Assembly (NCBI RefSeq): GCF_039812505.1
Contig: NZ_JBDIAQ010000090.1
Span: 1 to 14,364, forward strand
DNA from: Intrasporangium_A sp039812505
GTDB lineage: Bacteria > Actinomycetota > Actinomycetes > Actinomycetales > Dermatophilaceae
Length of the DNA: 14,364 nt
Direction of reading: 5' to 3'
The notes beneath the pieces are model-generated. The model made no database searches. It saw only the letters and a list, made by a program, of their open reading frames with translations, and was not told the DNA's origin. Position 1 is the stretch's first letter. Each line of letters begins with the position of its first letter. A program made the translations under genes and the position numbers. Below, piece by piece: positions 1-7,395 of this stretch.

Positions 1-1112
1 ACGGCGTAGCCGGCATGGGCATCGACGCGGTCCACGACGGCCCCGGAGGCGGCCGACCCGAGGGCGATCCCGACGATCAGGCCGGTGAGCACGATCGTCA
101 TGCCCTCGTTGATCTGGGCCTTTGGCACAAGACGTTCGATCAGGTTCATCGTCGTGATCAGGGTCGGGGCGGTGGCCAGCCCCGCGACGAACATCAGCGG
201 GGCCAGCAGCGGGAGGGAGGTGACCACGAGGACCGGGGCCTCGAGCAGGAACATCCCGAACGTGCCCACCACGAGCAGCTTGACGAGGTTGCGACCGTGC
301 GACCGCGCCCCGAAGACGACCCCGGACAGGGCCGAGCCGAGGGCGTAGAGCGCGAGGATCGGGCCGGCGGCGTTCTTGTGGCCGAGCGCGTCGGAGACGG
401 CGATCGTGACGACCTCGTTGGTGCCGAACATGACCCCGGTCATGGTCATGATGAAGGCGAGCGGGACGATCCCCGGCTGGTGGAACGCGAACCCGCGCGG
501 GCGCTCGTGGTGGGGCACGACGGGCGGCTCGGTCGAGCGAGCCGAGACGAAGATGGTCACGCCGAGGCCGTAGCACACCGCCGCGAAGACGAAGCCGGCC
601 TCGGGGAAGAACGCGGTCGCCAGCCAGACCGCGAGCACTGGGCCGACGACGAAGGTGACCTCCTCCATGACCTGTTCGAAGGACATCGCGGTGTGCAGGC
701 TGCGCGGGTCGTGCCGGAAGATGTGCGACCACCTGGCCCGGGCCATCGTGCCCAGGTTGGGGATGGCGCCCAGGAGCGGGTAGGTGACGAAGAACAGCCA
801 GCTGGGCCAGTCGTTCAGCGACACCAGGATCGTCATCAGGGCCCAGAAGCCGCTCCAGAGGAAGAACGGGATGGACACCCGGCGCTGTCCGTAGCGGTCG
901 ACCAGCCGGCCGAGGACCGGCGCGAAGATGGCCAGCGCGGTCATCCCGGCGGCCATGACCGCCCCGGCCAGCTCGTAGGAGTCGCGGCGGGCGGCGATCA
1001 TCGCCACGGTCGCCACCCCGAACATCGCCCCGGCCGACCGGGCGATCATGCCACCGGCGATGAAGACCCGTGCCCCGGGCACCCGGAACAGCGGCCGGTA
1101 GTGGGACAGCAC
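1..1112 (-). CDS. MFS transporter, 5' part (C-terminal end outside the window)
   Basis: An uninterrupted minus-strand frame of 370 codons runs off the left edge. The product is hydrophobic throughout and looks like a 12-helix major facilitator: after a short cytoplasmic N-terminus (LSHYRPLFRVPGARVF) the loop between helices 2 and 3 carries the MFS motif A as GRLVDRYGQRR (about residues 68-78). Related actinobacterial proteins are about 400 residues, so only some 30-50 residues should be missing. The GTG start at 1112 is chosen because GAGGAG lies 8 bases upstream. It is a single-protein secondary transporter of the inner membrane; the substrate cannot be read from sequence. It lies 175 bp downstream of the membrane-protein gene on the same strand, so read-through is possible, but I see no clear promoter or terminator between them. 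Family call firm, substrate unknown. Confidence 0.88.
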   Translation of the reverse strand, partial: MLSHYRPLFRVPGARVFIAGGMIARSAGAMFGVATVAMIAARRDSYELAGAVMAAGMTALAIFAPVLGRLVDRYGQRRVSIPFFLWSGFWALMTILVSLNDWPSWLFFVTYPLLGAIPNLGTMARARWSHIFRHDPRSLHTAMSFEQVMEEVTFVVGPVLAVWLATAFFPEAGFVFAAVCYGLGVTIFVSARSTEPPVVPHHERPRGFAFHQPGIVPLAFIMTMTGVMFGTNEVVTIAVSDALGHKNAAGPILALYALGSALSGVVFGARSHGRNLVKLLVVGTFGMFLLEAPVLVVTSLPLLAPLMFVAGLATAPTLITTMNLIERLVPKAQINEGMTIVLTGLIVGIALGSAASGAVVDRVDAHAGYA

Positions 1113-1120
1113 GGACGGGA

Positions 1121-1126
1121 CTCCTC
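1121..1126 (-). promoter_or_regulatory. Ribosome binding site GAGGAG deciding the GTG start of the MFS gene
   Basis: On the minus strand GAGGAG is followed by 8 bases and then GTG at 1112. This is the only good Shine-Dalgarno-like sequence near the 5' end and precedes the conserved hydrophobic region, so it fixes the start. Confidence 0.7.
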
Positions 1127-1287
1127 GGGACTTCTCGGACCGGAACCGACCCATCCTCGCACCCGTCCGTCCGGCCCGGCACCCGGGTCTCAGGCGCGGC
1201 TCGCCCTCCGGCCGGGCCGGCACGCGTCGGGGCGCCACGCCGCGGCACCGAGCCCCCGGCGTGCAGTCGCGACGTCGGGGGTGGCGG

Positions 1288-2370
1288 TCAGTGCGGTGCC
1301 GGAGCCGCGGTCCCGGCCGGAGCGGACGGCGAGTGCTCGCTTCCCGCCGGGCTGGTCCCGCCCGCGGGTATGCCGCTCGGCTCGGCTCCGGCTCGTACCC
1401 CGCGCCGCGCCGCCCCGACCGCGACGAGGACGAGGCCGAGGGCAAGCCAGCCCAGCAGCACGAGCAGCGACGCGACCGCCCCGGCGCCGTCGAAGTAGAA
1501 GAAGCTGCGCAGCACCTGACCCGAGGCTCCCGGCGGGAGCAGGGCACCGAGCATGCTCCACCCGTGCGGCACGAGCTCTGGAGCGGTCTGGGCACCGGAG
1601 AGCGGGTTGCCGAGCAGCAGGAACACCGCCGCGCCCAGCCCGAGGGCAGGCATCCCACCGAGGGAGAGCAGGCCGAGCAGCGGGGCCGACATGGCGGCCA
1701 GGGACAGCGCGATCCCCACGGCCGGCAGGGCCCAGGTGTCGACCACGCCGTACCAGAGCAGCAGTGCGCCGAGGGTCGCGCCGACCAGGCCGGCCGAGCA
1801 GAGCACCCCGAACAGCCGGGCCCACGGACGGCGTGCGACGCGCGTCAGGAGGATGACCGGCGCCACGGACCCGATGAACAGCGGGATCATCGCGATCCCC
1901 ACGCCGATCCCGTGGGGGTCACCGGTGGGCAGTGACACCACCTCACGCACCGGGACGGGCCGACCGGCCTGCTGGCCCAGGCCGGCCGCCATCGCGGACA
2001 GGCCCTGGGCGAGCGTCGGACTGCCCGGCGGGGCAGTCAGGACGACCGGGCCGCCTGCGGTGACGACGATCCCGCCGTAGACCTGGCGGTCGCGGATCGC
2101 CTCGACGAGCGCGGCCTCGTCGGCATACCTGACCGGGTCGAACGCCCCGGGCGCCTGCTGTGCGAGTCCGGCCGTCAGCCGGCTCACGGCTGCGGACGGC
2201 CCGGCTACCCCGATCGGGACGTCGCGGGGCGAGCTGTGCAGGGCGGGCAACGCGAAGGCCGTCATGACCAGGCCGATCAGGACCGCCAGCCCGAGCAGGA
2301 CTCCGACCATCTGGCGACGCGCCGGTCGGGGCCGGGCCGACCCGACTGCGTGTGCACCGGCGGGGGACAT
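1288..2370 (-). CDS. ABC-2/YhgE-Pip-like (DUF3533-type) integral membrane protein
   Basis: 360 residues. One N-terminal helix (about 21-43), an extracytoplasmic domain (about 44-152), then about five helices (near 154-176, 185-207, 213-235, 238-256 and 299-320) and a Pro/Ala/Gly-rich cytoplasmic tail. This layout matches the ABC-2 permease-like group that includes YhgE/Pip and DUF3533 proteins; the family name is recognition by architecture, not by a decisive motif. ATG 2370 is preferred over the in-frame GTG at 2379 because AGGAAG sits 8 bases before the ATG and the GTG overlaps it. No ATPase gene is adjacent, so if it is an ABC permease the partner is elsewhere; it may instead work alone in lipid or drug export. 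It is divergent from the TetR gene at 2465 and two operator-like repeats lie between, so it is probably that regulator's target. Confidence 0.72.
   Translation of the reverse strand: MSPAGAHAVGSARPRPARRQMVGVLLGLAVLIGLVMTAFALPALHSSPRDVPIGVAGPSAAVSRLTAGLAQQAPGAFDPVRYADEAALVEAIRDRQVYGGIVVTAGGPVVLTAPPGSPTLAQGLSAMAAGLGQQAGRPVPVREVVSLPTGDPHGIGVGIAMIPLFIGSVAPVILLTRVARRPWARLFGVLCSAGLVGATLGALLLWYGVVDTWALPAVGIALSLAAMSAPLLGLLSLGGMPALGLGAAVFLLLGNPLSGAQTAPELVPHGWSMLGALLPPGASGQVLRSFFYFDGAGAVASLLVLLGWLALGLVLVAVGAARRGVRAGAEPSGIPAGGTSPAGSEHSPSAPAGTAAPAPH
1367..1378 (+). repeat. Copy of the dispersed word GGTATGCCGCTC (inside a gene)
   Basis: This copy lies in the 3' end of the ABC-2-like membrane-protein gene, in the Gly/Pro/Ala-rich tail. 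There it uses the ATA isoleucine codon, which is rare in such GC-rich genes. It matches the intergenic copy near 4515 over 15 bases. Confidence 0.6.
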
Positions 2371-2384
2371 GGGGACCACTTCCT

Positions 2385-2400
2385 TTCAACAGTTGTTGAA
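2385..2400. promoter_or_regulatory. Operator copy 1 (TTCAACA-N2-TGTTGAA) of the TetR at 2465
   Basis: TTCAACAGTTGTTGAA is an inverted repeat with perfect 7-bp arms around two bases, AT-rich in a very GC-rich context. It lies where the membrane-protein transcript should start and touches its ribosome binding site. A second copy is 45 bp away, centre to centre. Binding by the adjacent TetR protein is inference from position and symmetry. Confidence 0.7.
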
Positions 2401-2405
2401 TCACT

Positions 2406-2434
2406 ACGGTAGCCCGATCCGGAACACGTTTCAA
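2406..2434 (-). promoter_or_regulatory. Predicted promoter of the membrane-protein gene
   Basis: On the minus strand TTGAAA (2434-2429), a 17-base spacer and TACCGT (2411-2406) fit a sigma-70-type promoter. Transcription would start near 2399, inside operator 1. The -35 box lies in operator 2. Confidence 0.45.
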
Positions 2435-2445
2435 CAACCGTTGAA
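2430..2445. promoter_or_regulatory. Operator copy 2 (TTCAACA-N2-CGTTGAA) of the TetR at 2465
   Basis: TTCAACAACCGTTGAA repeats operator 1 with 6 of 7 arm bases symmetric. It covers the predicted -35 region of both divergent promoters, so occupancy would shut off both the regulator and the membrane protein. Confidence 0.68.
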
Positions 2446-2458
2446 GAACATCTATACT
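2430..2458 (+). promoter_or_regulatory. Predicted promoter of the TetR gene at 2465, leaderless
   Basis: TATACT (2453-2458) is a good -10 box; 17 bases upstream is TTCAAC (2430-2435), a weak -35 box inside operator 2. Only six bases separate the -10 from the ATG at 2465, so the transcript should begin at or next to the A of the start codon. No Shine-Dalgarno sequence is present, which agrees. Confidence 0.6.
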
Positions 2459-2464
2459 GGGCCC

Positions 2465-3202
2465 ATGCCTCCCGCGCGCCCCGCTGCCAACACCGGGCGA
2501 CGGGCGCACCAGCGGGCCGGGCGGGCGGACGCCAAACAGGAGATCCAGGAGGCCGCCCGGACGCTGTTCGCCAGCCGCGGCTTCACGGGCACGACGATGC
2601 GGGCCGTGGCCCGGGCCGCAGGCGTCGACGTCGCGCTGATCCCCTACTACTTCGGCAACAAGGAGGGCCTCTTCGCGGCAACGCTCGACTTCCCGCTCGA
2701 CCCGCGGGCCAAGCTCGACGAGGTCTTCGGCGCCGGGCTCGACGGGATCGGCGAGCGGGTGATCCGCACCGTCCACGGCCTGATCCAGGACGAGCAGACC
2801 GGCCCCGCGCTCATCGCCATCATCCGCTCGGCCGTGGCCGACGAGTCGGCGAACAGCGCCGTACGCGACTTCATCCTCAACGTCATCCTCGAGGGCTACG
2901 CCCGCCACATCCCCGGGCCGGACGCCCACCGTCGCGCCGCGCTCGCGGCGTCACAGGTGGTGGGCCTGGCCATCGGCCGTTACGTCCTCTGCCTCCCGCC
3001 GCTCGCGGAGATGACCCTCGACGAGGTCGTCGAGTACGTCGGCCCGACCCTGCAGCGCTACCTCGCAGAAGAGCCACCGAGGGCCGCGCCCACCCCACCG
3101 GCACTCCGCGCCGAGGGGACCGCGCCGCCCGAGCAGGAGGGCGAACGGCATACCGGAGCCGTCAGCCGCTCACAACGAGGAAGGCGCACAGCCCGACGAT
3201 GA
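2465..3202 (+). CDS. TetR/AcrR family transcriptional regulator
   Basis: 245 residues. A basic N-terminal tail (to about residue 23) precedes a TetR DNA-binding domain with helix-turn-helix at about 44-70 (TMRAVARAAGVDVALIPYYF followed by GNKEGLF, the usual YYxFxxKEGL ending). The rest is a helical ligand-binding and dimer domain; from about residue 203 the tail is Pro/Glu/Arg-rich and probably disordered. The frame is open upstream, but ATG 2465 is preferred because coding similarity begins there and a -10 box ends six bases before it. Its last 41 bp overlap the 3' end of the convergent NRAMP gene. It likely represses itself and the divergent membrane-protein gene through the two repeats between them. 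The inducer is unknown; families like this commonly answer to lipids or drugs. Confidence 0.85.
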   Translation: MPPARPAANTGRRAHQRAGRADAKQEIQEAARTLFASRGFTGTTMRAVARAAGVDVALIPYYFGNKEGLFAATLDFPLDPRAKLDEVFGAGLDGIGERVIRTVHGLIQDEQTGPALIAIIRSAVADESANSAVRDFILNVILEGYARHIPGPDAHRRAALAASQVVGLAIGRYVLCLPPLAEMTLDEVVEYVGPTLQRYLAEEPPRAAPTPPALRAEGTAPPEQEGERHTGAVSRSQRGRRTARR

Positions 3203-4445
3203 CCGCGGTGATGACGGTGGCCACGACGGTCGTCAGCGGCCGGTTCGTCAGCGCCCCCATGACCCGTCGGTCCGAGGTGAACAGCAGCAGCGGGATCAGC
3301 GTGCCCGGCAGCGCGAAGCTGAGCGCCACCTGGCTCCACACCAGCGCCTCGGTCGGGTTCATGCCGATCCCGAGCACGAACAGGCAGGGCACGACTGCGA
3401 TCAGCCGGCGCACGAGGGCCGGGACGGGGCGGCGGCCGAAGCCCTGCATGACCACATCACCGGTCTGGACGCCGACAAGGGTCGCGGCCAGGCCGGAGGC
3501 GAGCAGCGCCACGCCGAGCATCGTCGCAGCCAGCTGCCCGGACTGCCCCAGGAGCGCCCCGTAGGCGGCCTCGATGCTCTCCGCGGCACTCGGGGGCAGC
3601 GCCGCAGCGAATACGACGAGGCTGATGTTGGCGGCCCCGGCGATCGTCATCGCGATGACGATGCTGCGAACCGTGCGGCGCCCGGCCAGGGCCCGCCGCC
3701 CACCGGTACCCGCCGACGTGCCGTCGTTGACGACGCGGGACGCGGCCGAGTGGAAGTGCAGCGCGTGCGGCATGACCGTGGCCCCGACGATCCCGACGGC
3801 CAGCAGCGCCGCCGACGGGTCCAGCGGCCCCGGCAGCACCGATCGGAGCAACGCGACCCGGTCGATGTCGACGACCGCGAGCTGCCAGATCAGGGTCCCC
3901 ACGATGACCAGCAGCAGCCCGAGGACGATCGGCTCGAAGTGGGTCCGCCCGTGCACCCTCAGGGCGAGCACGACGAGGCTGAAGAGCGAGACGAGCACCG
4001 CGCCGGCCAGGACCGGCACACCGAAGAGCAGCTTGAGACCCAGCGCGCCGCCGACGATCTCGGCGAGGTCGGTCATGATCACGACGATCTCGGCCTGCAG
4101 CCAGAGCAGGATGCGCCCGATTCCCGGGTACCGCTCGGCCGAGTGCTCGGCCAGACTGCGACCGGTCGCCAGGCCCAGCTTGGCGGCCAGGTGCTGGATG
4201 ACCATCGCGCTGCAGCTGGCGAAGACGACGACCCAGACGAGGGTGTAGCCGTGCCCGGCCCCGGCGGCGATGTTGACCCCGAAGTTCCCCGGGTCGACGT
4301 AGGCGACGGCGGCGAGCAGCGCCGGCACCAGCGTGCGGGCGCCCGGACCCGACCACGCCGCCTCCCGGACCCGGGAGCGCGGCGTCCGGCTGCTGCGCTG
4401 CTCTCTCACCTGCTCAGGATGGGCGTTTCGGGTGACGAATGCCAC
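3162..4445 (-). CDS. mntH: NRAMP family divalent metal (Mn2+/Fe2+) transporter
   Basis: 427 residues with about 11 hydrophobic helices. The two unwound-helix motifs that hold the metal in NRAMP proteins are both present: DPGN at 51-54 in helix 1 and MPH at 226-228 in helix 6. The conserved TDLAE of helix 3 is at 126-130. Known members import Mn2+ or Fe2+ with protons across the inner membrane, so this is very likely a Mn/Fe importer. The start is uncertain: GTG 4445 gives the longest form but has no good ribosome binding site; GTG 4409 (12 residues shorter) has CATCCT six bases upstream, resembling the leaderless starts nearby. No MntR- or Fur-like operator was seen upstream. The 3' end overlaps the convergent TetR gene by 41 bp. 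Cytoplasmic N-terminus is Arg-rich. Confidence 0.93.
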   Translation of the reverse strand: MAFVTRNAHPEQVREQRSSRTPRSRVREAAWSGPGARTLVPALLAAVAYVDPGNFGVNIAAGAGHGYTLVWVVVFASCSAMVIQHLAAKLGLATGRSLAEHSAERYPGIGRILLWLQAEIVVIMTDLAEIVGGALGLKLLFGVPVLAGAVLVSLFSLVVLALRVHGRTHFEPIVLGLLLVIVGTLIWQLAVVDIDRVALLRSVLPGPLDPSAALLAVGIVGATVMPHALHFHSAASRVVNDGTSAGTGGRRALAGRRTVRSIVIAMTIAGAANISLVVFAAALPPSAAESIEAAYGALLGQSGQLAATMLGVALLASGLAATLVGVQTGDVVMQGFGRRPVPALVRRLIAVVPCLFVLGIGMNPTEALVWSQVALSFALPGTLIPLLLFTSDRRVMGALTNRPLTTVVATVITAVIVGLCAFLVVSG

Positions 4446-4514
4446 AGCTGCTCAGCCACCGGGCAGCGCTGGGCCGACCCGGCGACGGCAGCGGGCGCTC
4501 CGCGCCGCGACGGT

Positions 4515-4526
4515 GAGCGGCATACC
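4515..4526 (-). repeat. Copy of the dispersed word GGTATGCCGCTC (intergenic)
   Basis: Minus-strand GGTATGCCGCTC, one of three exact 12-base copies in the window (others at 1367-1378 and 11243-11254). With one more flanking stretch, GCGGGTATGCCGCTC, it matches the copy at 1364-1378 over 15 bases. It lies in the 95-bp gap between the NRAMP gene and the second TetR gene. Function unknown. Confidence 0.6.
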
Positions 4527-4540
4527 CGCTGCGTAATGGC

Positions 4541-5155
4541 TCAGGGAAGCGGCAGGGGGCCCAGACCCCTCTCGAGCATCGCGACCGCCTCGGTGGCCAG
4601 GTCCTCGATGGTGCCGGCCCCGCCGGACTGGCGGTACTCGATGCACGCCCGGACGGCCCCGATGGCGGCGTTGACCGCCACGCGGGGGGCCAGCGCCGTG
4701 CCCGGCTCGATGCCGAGCCGCGCCTCGAGCGCCTCGGTGAGCACGGTCTCGAGCCGGATGTTGTTGCGCACCAAGGCAGGCGCGAGCGTGGGCTCCCCGA
4801 CGAGCACCCGACGTCGCTGCGCGCGCAGCTCGGCGTCGAGGGTCGCCGGTGAGAAGTAGGTGATGACCAGGCGACGGATCACCTCGAGGGCCGGCTCGTC
4901 GGCCGGTGCGTCGAGCAGCGCCGCACGCAGCTCCGCGAAGTCCTCGCTGCGGCGGCCGAGCACCGCGCCGTCCTTGGAGGGGTAGTAGTTGAAGAACGTG
5001 CGCGGGCTGACGCCGGCGCGGTCGGCGATCTGCTCCGTGGTGACCGCGTCGAACCCGCGCTCCTCGACGAGGTCGAGCGCGGCCCGGTGGATCGCCAGCA
5101 GCGTCTCGCGCTTCTTGCGCTCGCGCAGCCCGCACTCGGCACCGCTCGTCGTCAT
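4541..5155 (-). CDS. TetR/AcrR family regulator of the adjacent DHA2 exporter
   Basis: 204 residues. The N-terminal TetR domain has its helix-turn-helix at about 39-65 (TTEQIADRAGVSPRTFFNYY then PSKDGAV), very close to the family consensus; the C-terminal half is the helical ligand-binding domain. ATG 5155 is chosen: the frame continues upstream to a TTG, but a TATCGT -10 box ends six bases before this ATG and no Shine-Dalgarno sequence exists, so the mRNA is probably leaderless. The gene is divergent from a multidrug-type exporter, with a 32-bp dyad between them that covers both -35 boxes. The standard arrangement of a local repressor relieved by the exporter's substrate is the natural reading. 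Substrate unknown. Confidence 0.88.
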   Translation of the reverse strand: MTTSGAECGLRERKKRETLLAIHRAALDLVEERGFDAVTTEQIADRAGVSPRTFFNYYPSKDGAVLGRRSEDFAELRAALLDAPADEPALEVIRRLVITYFSPATLDAELRAQRRRVLVGEPTLAPALVRNNIRLETVLTEALEARLGIEPGTALAPRVAVNAAIGAVRACIEYRQSGGAGTIEDLATEAVAMLERGLGPLPLP

Positions 5156-5161
5156 ACCCTG

Positions 5162-5190
5162 ACGATAGGTCCCCAATGCAGCAACTGCAA
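5162..5190 (-). promoter_or_regulatory. Predicted promoter of the TetR gene at 4541-5155, leaderless
   Basis: Minus strand: TTGCAG (5190-5185), 17-base spacer, TATCGT (5167-5162). Six bases then lead to ATG 5155, so transcription should start at the start codon. The -35 box is half of the palindrome core. Confidence 0.6.
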
Positions 5191-5207
5191 ATTTGCAGTG
5201 TCTGCAT
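5176..5207. promoter_or_regulatory. Operator: 32-bp dyad between TetR and DHA2 exporter
   Basis: The core ACTGCAAATTTGCAGT (5184-5199) is a perfect 16-bp palindrome. Outer half-sites ATGCAG (5176-5181) and CTGCAT (5202-5207) share the same centre, so 28 of 32 bases are symmetric. The core contains TTGCAG on each strand, which are the predicted -35 boxes of the two divergent promoters. Binding by the TetR at 4541-5155 is inferred. Confidence 0.78.
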
Positions 5208-5222
5208 CTTTATCCGTATCCT
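5193..5222 (+). promoter_or_regulatory. Predicted promoter of the DHA2 exporter, leaderless
   Basis: TTGCAG (5193-5198), 18-base spacer, TATCCT (5217-5222). Seven bases follow before ATG 5230, and there is no Shine-Dalgarno sequence, so the mRNA is probably leaderless. The -35 box lies in the operator core. Confidence 0.6.
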
Positions 5223-5229
5223 GACCACC

Positions 5230-7368
5230 ATGCCCGACCCGACCTCGACAGCCGCCACCCGGACGGCCGGCCCGTCCACCCCGCAGACGGGTCTCGACCC
5301 CAAGGCACGACAGATCTTCATCGCCCTGATGCTGGGCATGCTGGTCGCCTCGATCAGCCAGACGATCGTGGGGCCGGCGATGCCCCGGATCGTCGCCGAG
5401 CTCGGCGGGATGGACCACTACTCGTGGCTCGCGACGGCGGCGATGCTCGTCAGCGCGATCACCGTCCCGATCGTCGGCAAGCTGTCCGACCTCTACGGCC
5501 GACGCAGCTTCTACCTCGGCGGGATCGTCGTGTTCATGCTCGGCTCGGTGCTGTCCGGCGTCGCGCAGGACTTCTGGTGGCTGATCGCCGCCCGCGCCGT
5601 GCAGGGGATCGGGATGGGCACGCTGATGCCGCTGTCCCAGACGATCATCGGCGACATCATCCCGCCCCGGCAGCGCGGCAAGTACCAGGGCCTGATGGGC
5701 GGCATCTTCGGGCTCTCGTCGATCCTCGGCCCGCTCGTGGGCGGCTACATCACCGACAACTGGGGCTGGCGCTGGCTGTTCTACGTGACCCTGCCCGTCG
5801 GCGTCGTCGCGTTCTTCCAGATCGCCAAGTTCCTGCACCTGCCGCACGAGGAGAAGGACGTCGTCATCGACCGGGCCGGGATCGCCCTGCTGTCGGTCGC
5901 GCTGATCCTGCTGCTCGTACCCACCTCGCTCGCCGGCACGACGTGGGCGTGGGACTCGGGCCCGGTCCTCACCATGTATGCCGCCGGGCTCGTCGCGCTC
6001 GTCGCCTTCGTACTCGTCGAGCGCCGGGCCGTCGAGCCGGTCCTGCCGCTGCGGCTGTTCCGCAGCTCGATCTTCAGCTTCTCGAACATCGCCAGCTTCA
6101 TGGTCGCGGTCATGATGTTCGGCGCGATGATCTACATCCCCGTGCACGCCCAGGGCGTCATCGGCGTCTCCGCGACGAACTCCGGCCTGATCCTCATGCC
6201 GATGTCGGTGGCGATGATCGGGCTGTCGATCGTCTCCGGCCTGGTCATCACGAAGATCGGGCGCTACAAGCTGCAGACGCTCGCCGGGATCGTCATCATG
6301 GGGGTCGGCTTCTGGCTGCTGACCCGGCTGGACTACCGGGCCACCGCCGGCGAGCTGACCGTGGCCATGGTCGTGTTCGGTGTCGGGCTCGGCATGGCCC
6401 TGCAGGTCTACACGCTCGTCGTGCAGAACGCCGCGCAGCGTCGCGACCTCGGGGTCGCGACGGCCTCCACCCAGTTCTTCCGCAACGTCGGCTCGACCGT
6501 CGGCATCGCGGTCTTCGGCACCATCATGAGCAGCGGGCTCGCCGCCAACATCGCCGGGCACCTGCCGCCCGGGGCCGCCGAGGCGATGCAGCGCTCCGGC
6601 CAGCAGGTAAGTGCCGGCTCGGTCCTGGACCCGGCCGTGATGCAGCACCTCCCGCCGGCCGTCGCGGTCGCGGTCCGGCAGGGGCTCGCCGACTCGCTGC
6701 ACTCGGTGTTCCTCTGGGGCTTCCTGCCCTGCGTCCTCGCGTTCGTCGCGACGCTGTTCGTCAAGGAGATCCCGCTGCGCGACACGATCCACTCGGCCGA
6801 CGAGGCCGGTCGCGAGCTGCTCGAGACGCTGAACCAGCGGGCACCTTACGCCGACGAGCTGGTGGTCCCGCTGGGCCGCAGCTCGGCCACCACGCGCACC
6901 CACGAGCGCCTCCTCGGGCTGCGGCTGGCCCTGCTCGCCGACACCGCGCTGCAGGCGGACCGGCCGCTGCTCACCCGTGGGGTGACCCAGGTCGGCGACG
7001 GGGACCTCGGCCGGGGCGTCGAGCTGCTGCGGCTGACCGCCAAGATGCTGACGACCGACGACCTCGCGGTCGCCGCGGACCGCGAGCCGTATGCCGCCGA
7101 GGTGGCCGCGAAGGCCAGGCAGCCCGGCGGCGCGCTCGACCAGGAGCTCAAGCGCGAACTGGCGCTGGCCGTGGCCGAGCGCGACGCGCGCACGGTCATG
7201 ACGACGATCGAGCCGACCGTGGCGCAGCGCCACGAGGCGGTCGACATCGAGGCCCTCAAGGCGCTCGGCGACGACCTGTCGGCGGCCTACCTCGTGGACC
7301 GCTACCGGGTCCGGGAGGCGGGTCTCGCCGGACGCCGCGGCGATCCCGAGCCGGAGCCGGTGGCCTGA
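5230..7368 (+). CDS. DHA2-family (EmrB/QacA-type) MFS exporter with long C-terminal extension
   Basis: 712 residues. The first 510 or so form a 14-helix drug:H+ antiporter: MFS motif A as GKLSDLYGRRSF between helices 2 and 3, antiporter motif C as GIFGLSSILGPLVGGYI in helix 5, and the following WGWRWLFYVTLPVG typical of EmrB/QacA proteins. The last helix lies near 490-512 (SVFLWGFLPCVLAFVATLFV). About 190 further residues form a soluble, charged, mostly helical tail with no motif I recognise; usual family length is about 480-550. ATG 5230 is preferred over the in-frame ATG 5176, because 5176 lies in the operator and upstream of the predicted -10. Role: proton-driven export of drugs or lipophilic compounds from the inner membrane, under the divergent TetR. 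Substrate cannot be told. Confidence 0.92.
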   Translation: MPDPTSTAATRTAGPSTPQTGLDPKARQIFIALMLGMLVASISQTIVGPAMPRIVAELGGMDHYSWLATAAMLVSAITVPIVGKLSDLYGRRSFYLGGIVVFMLGSVLSGVAQDFWWLIAARAVQGIGMGTLMPLSQTIIGDIIPPRQRGKYQGLMGGIFGLSSILGPLVGGYITDNWGWRWLFYVTLPVGVVAFFQIAKFLHLPHEEKDVVIDRAGIALLSVALILLLVPTSLAGTTWAWDSGPVLTMYAAGLVALVAFVLVERRAVEPVLPLRLFRSSIFSFSNIASFMVAVMMFGAMIYIPVHAQGVIGVSATNSGLILMPMSVAMIGLSIVSGLVITKIGRYKLQTLAGIVIMGVGFWLLTRLDYRATAGELTVAMVVFGVGLGMALQVYTLVVQNAAQRRDLGVATASTQFFRNVGSTVGIAVFGTIMSSGLAANIAGHLPPGAAEAMQRSGQQVSAGSVLDPAVMQHLPPAVAVAVRQGLADSLHSVFLWGFLPCVLAFVATLFVKEIPLRDTIHSADEAGRELLETLNQRAPYADELVVPLGRSSATTRTHERLLGLRLALLADTALQADRPLLTRGVTQVGDGDLGRGVELLRLTAKMLTTDDLAVAADREPYAAEVAAKARQPGGALDQELKRELALAVAERDARTVMTTIEPTVAQRHEAVDIEALKALGDDLSAAYLVDRYRVREAGLAGRRGDPEPEPVA

Positions 7369-7395
7369 CCCCGGTCACGACCCAGCCACGACGGC

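Noticed and set aside
15..1856. Long plus-strand open frame of 613 codons
   Set aside because: It is the antisense shadow of the MFS and membrane-protein genes: the product is Arg/Gly/Pro/His-rich without any domain, and spans two real minus-strand genes.
2264..2464. N-terminal extension of the first TetR upstream of 2465
   Set aside because: It would run through the operators and into the divergent gene; the promoter and HTH spacing support ATG 2465.
5176..5229. N-terminal extension of the DHA2 exporter from ATG 5176
   Set aside because: This stretch is the operator and promoter; the -10 box lies inside it and the added residues are not transporter-like.
5152..7233. Long minus-strand open frame opposite the DHA2 exporter
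   Set aside because: Shadow of a high-GC gene; the product is a charged Asp/Arg/His-rich string with no fold, while the plus strand gives a clear MFS protein.
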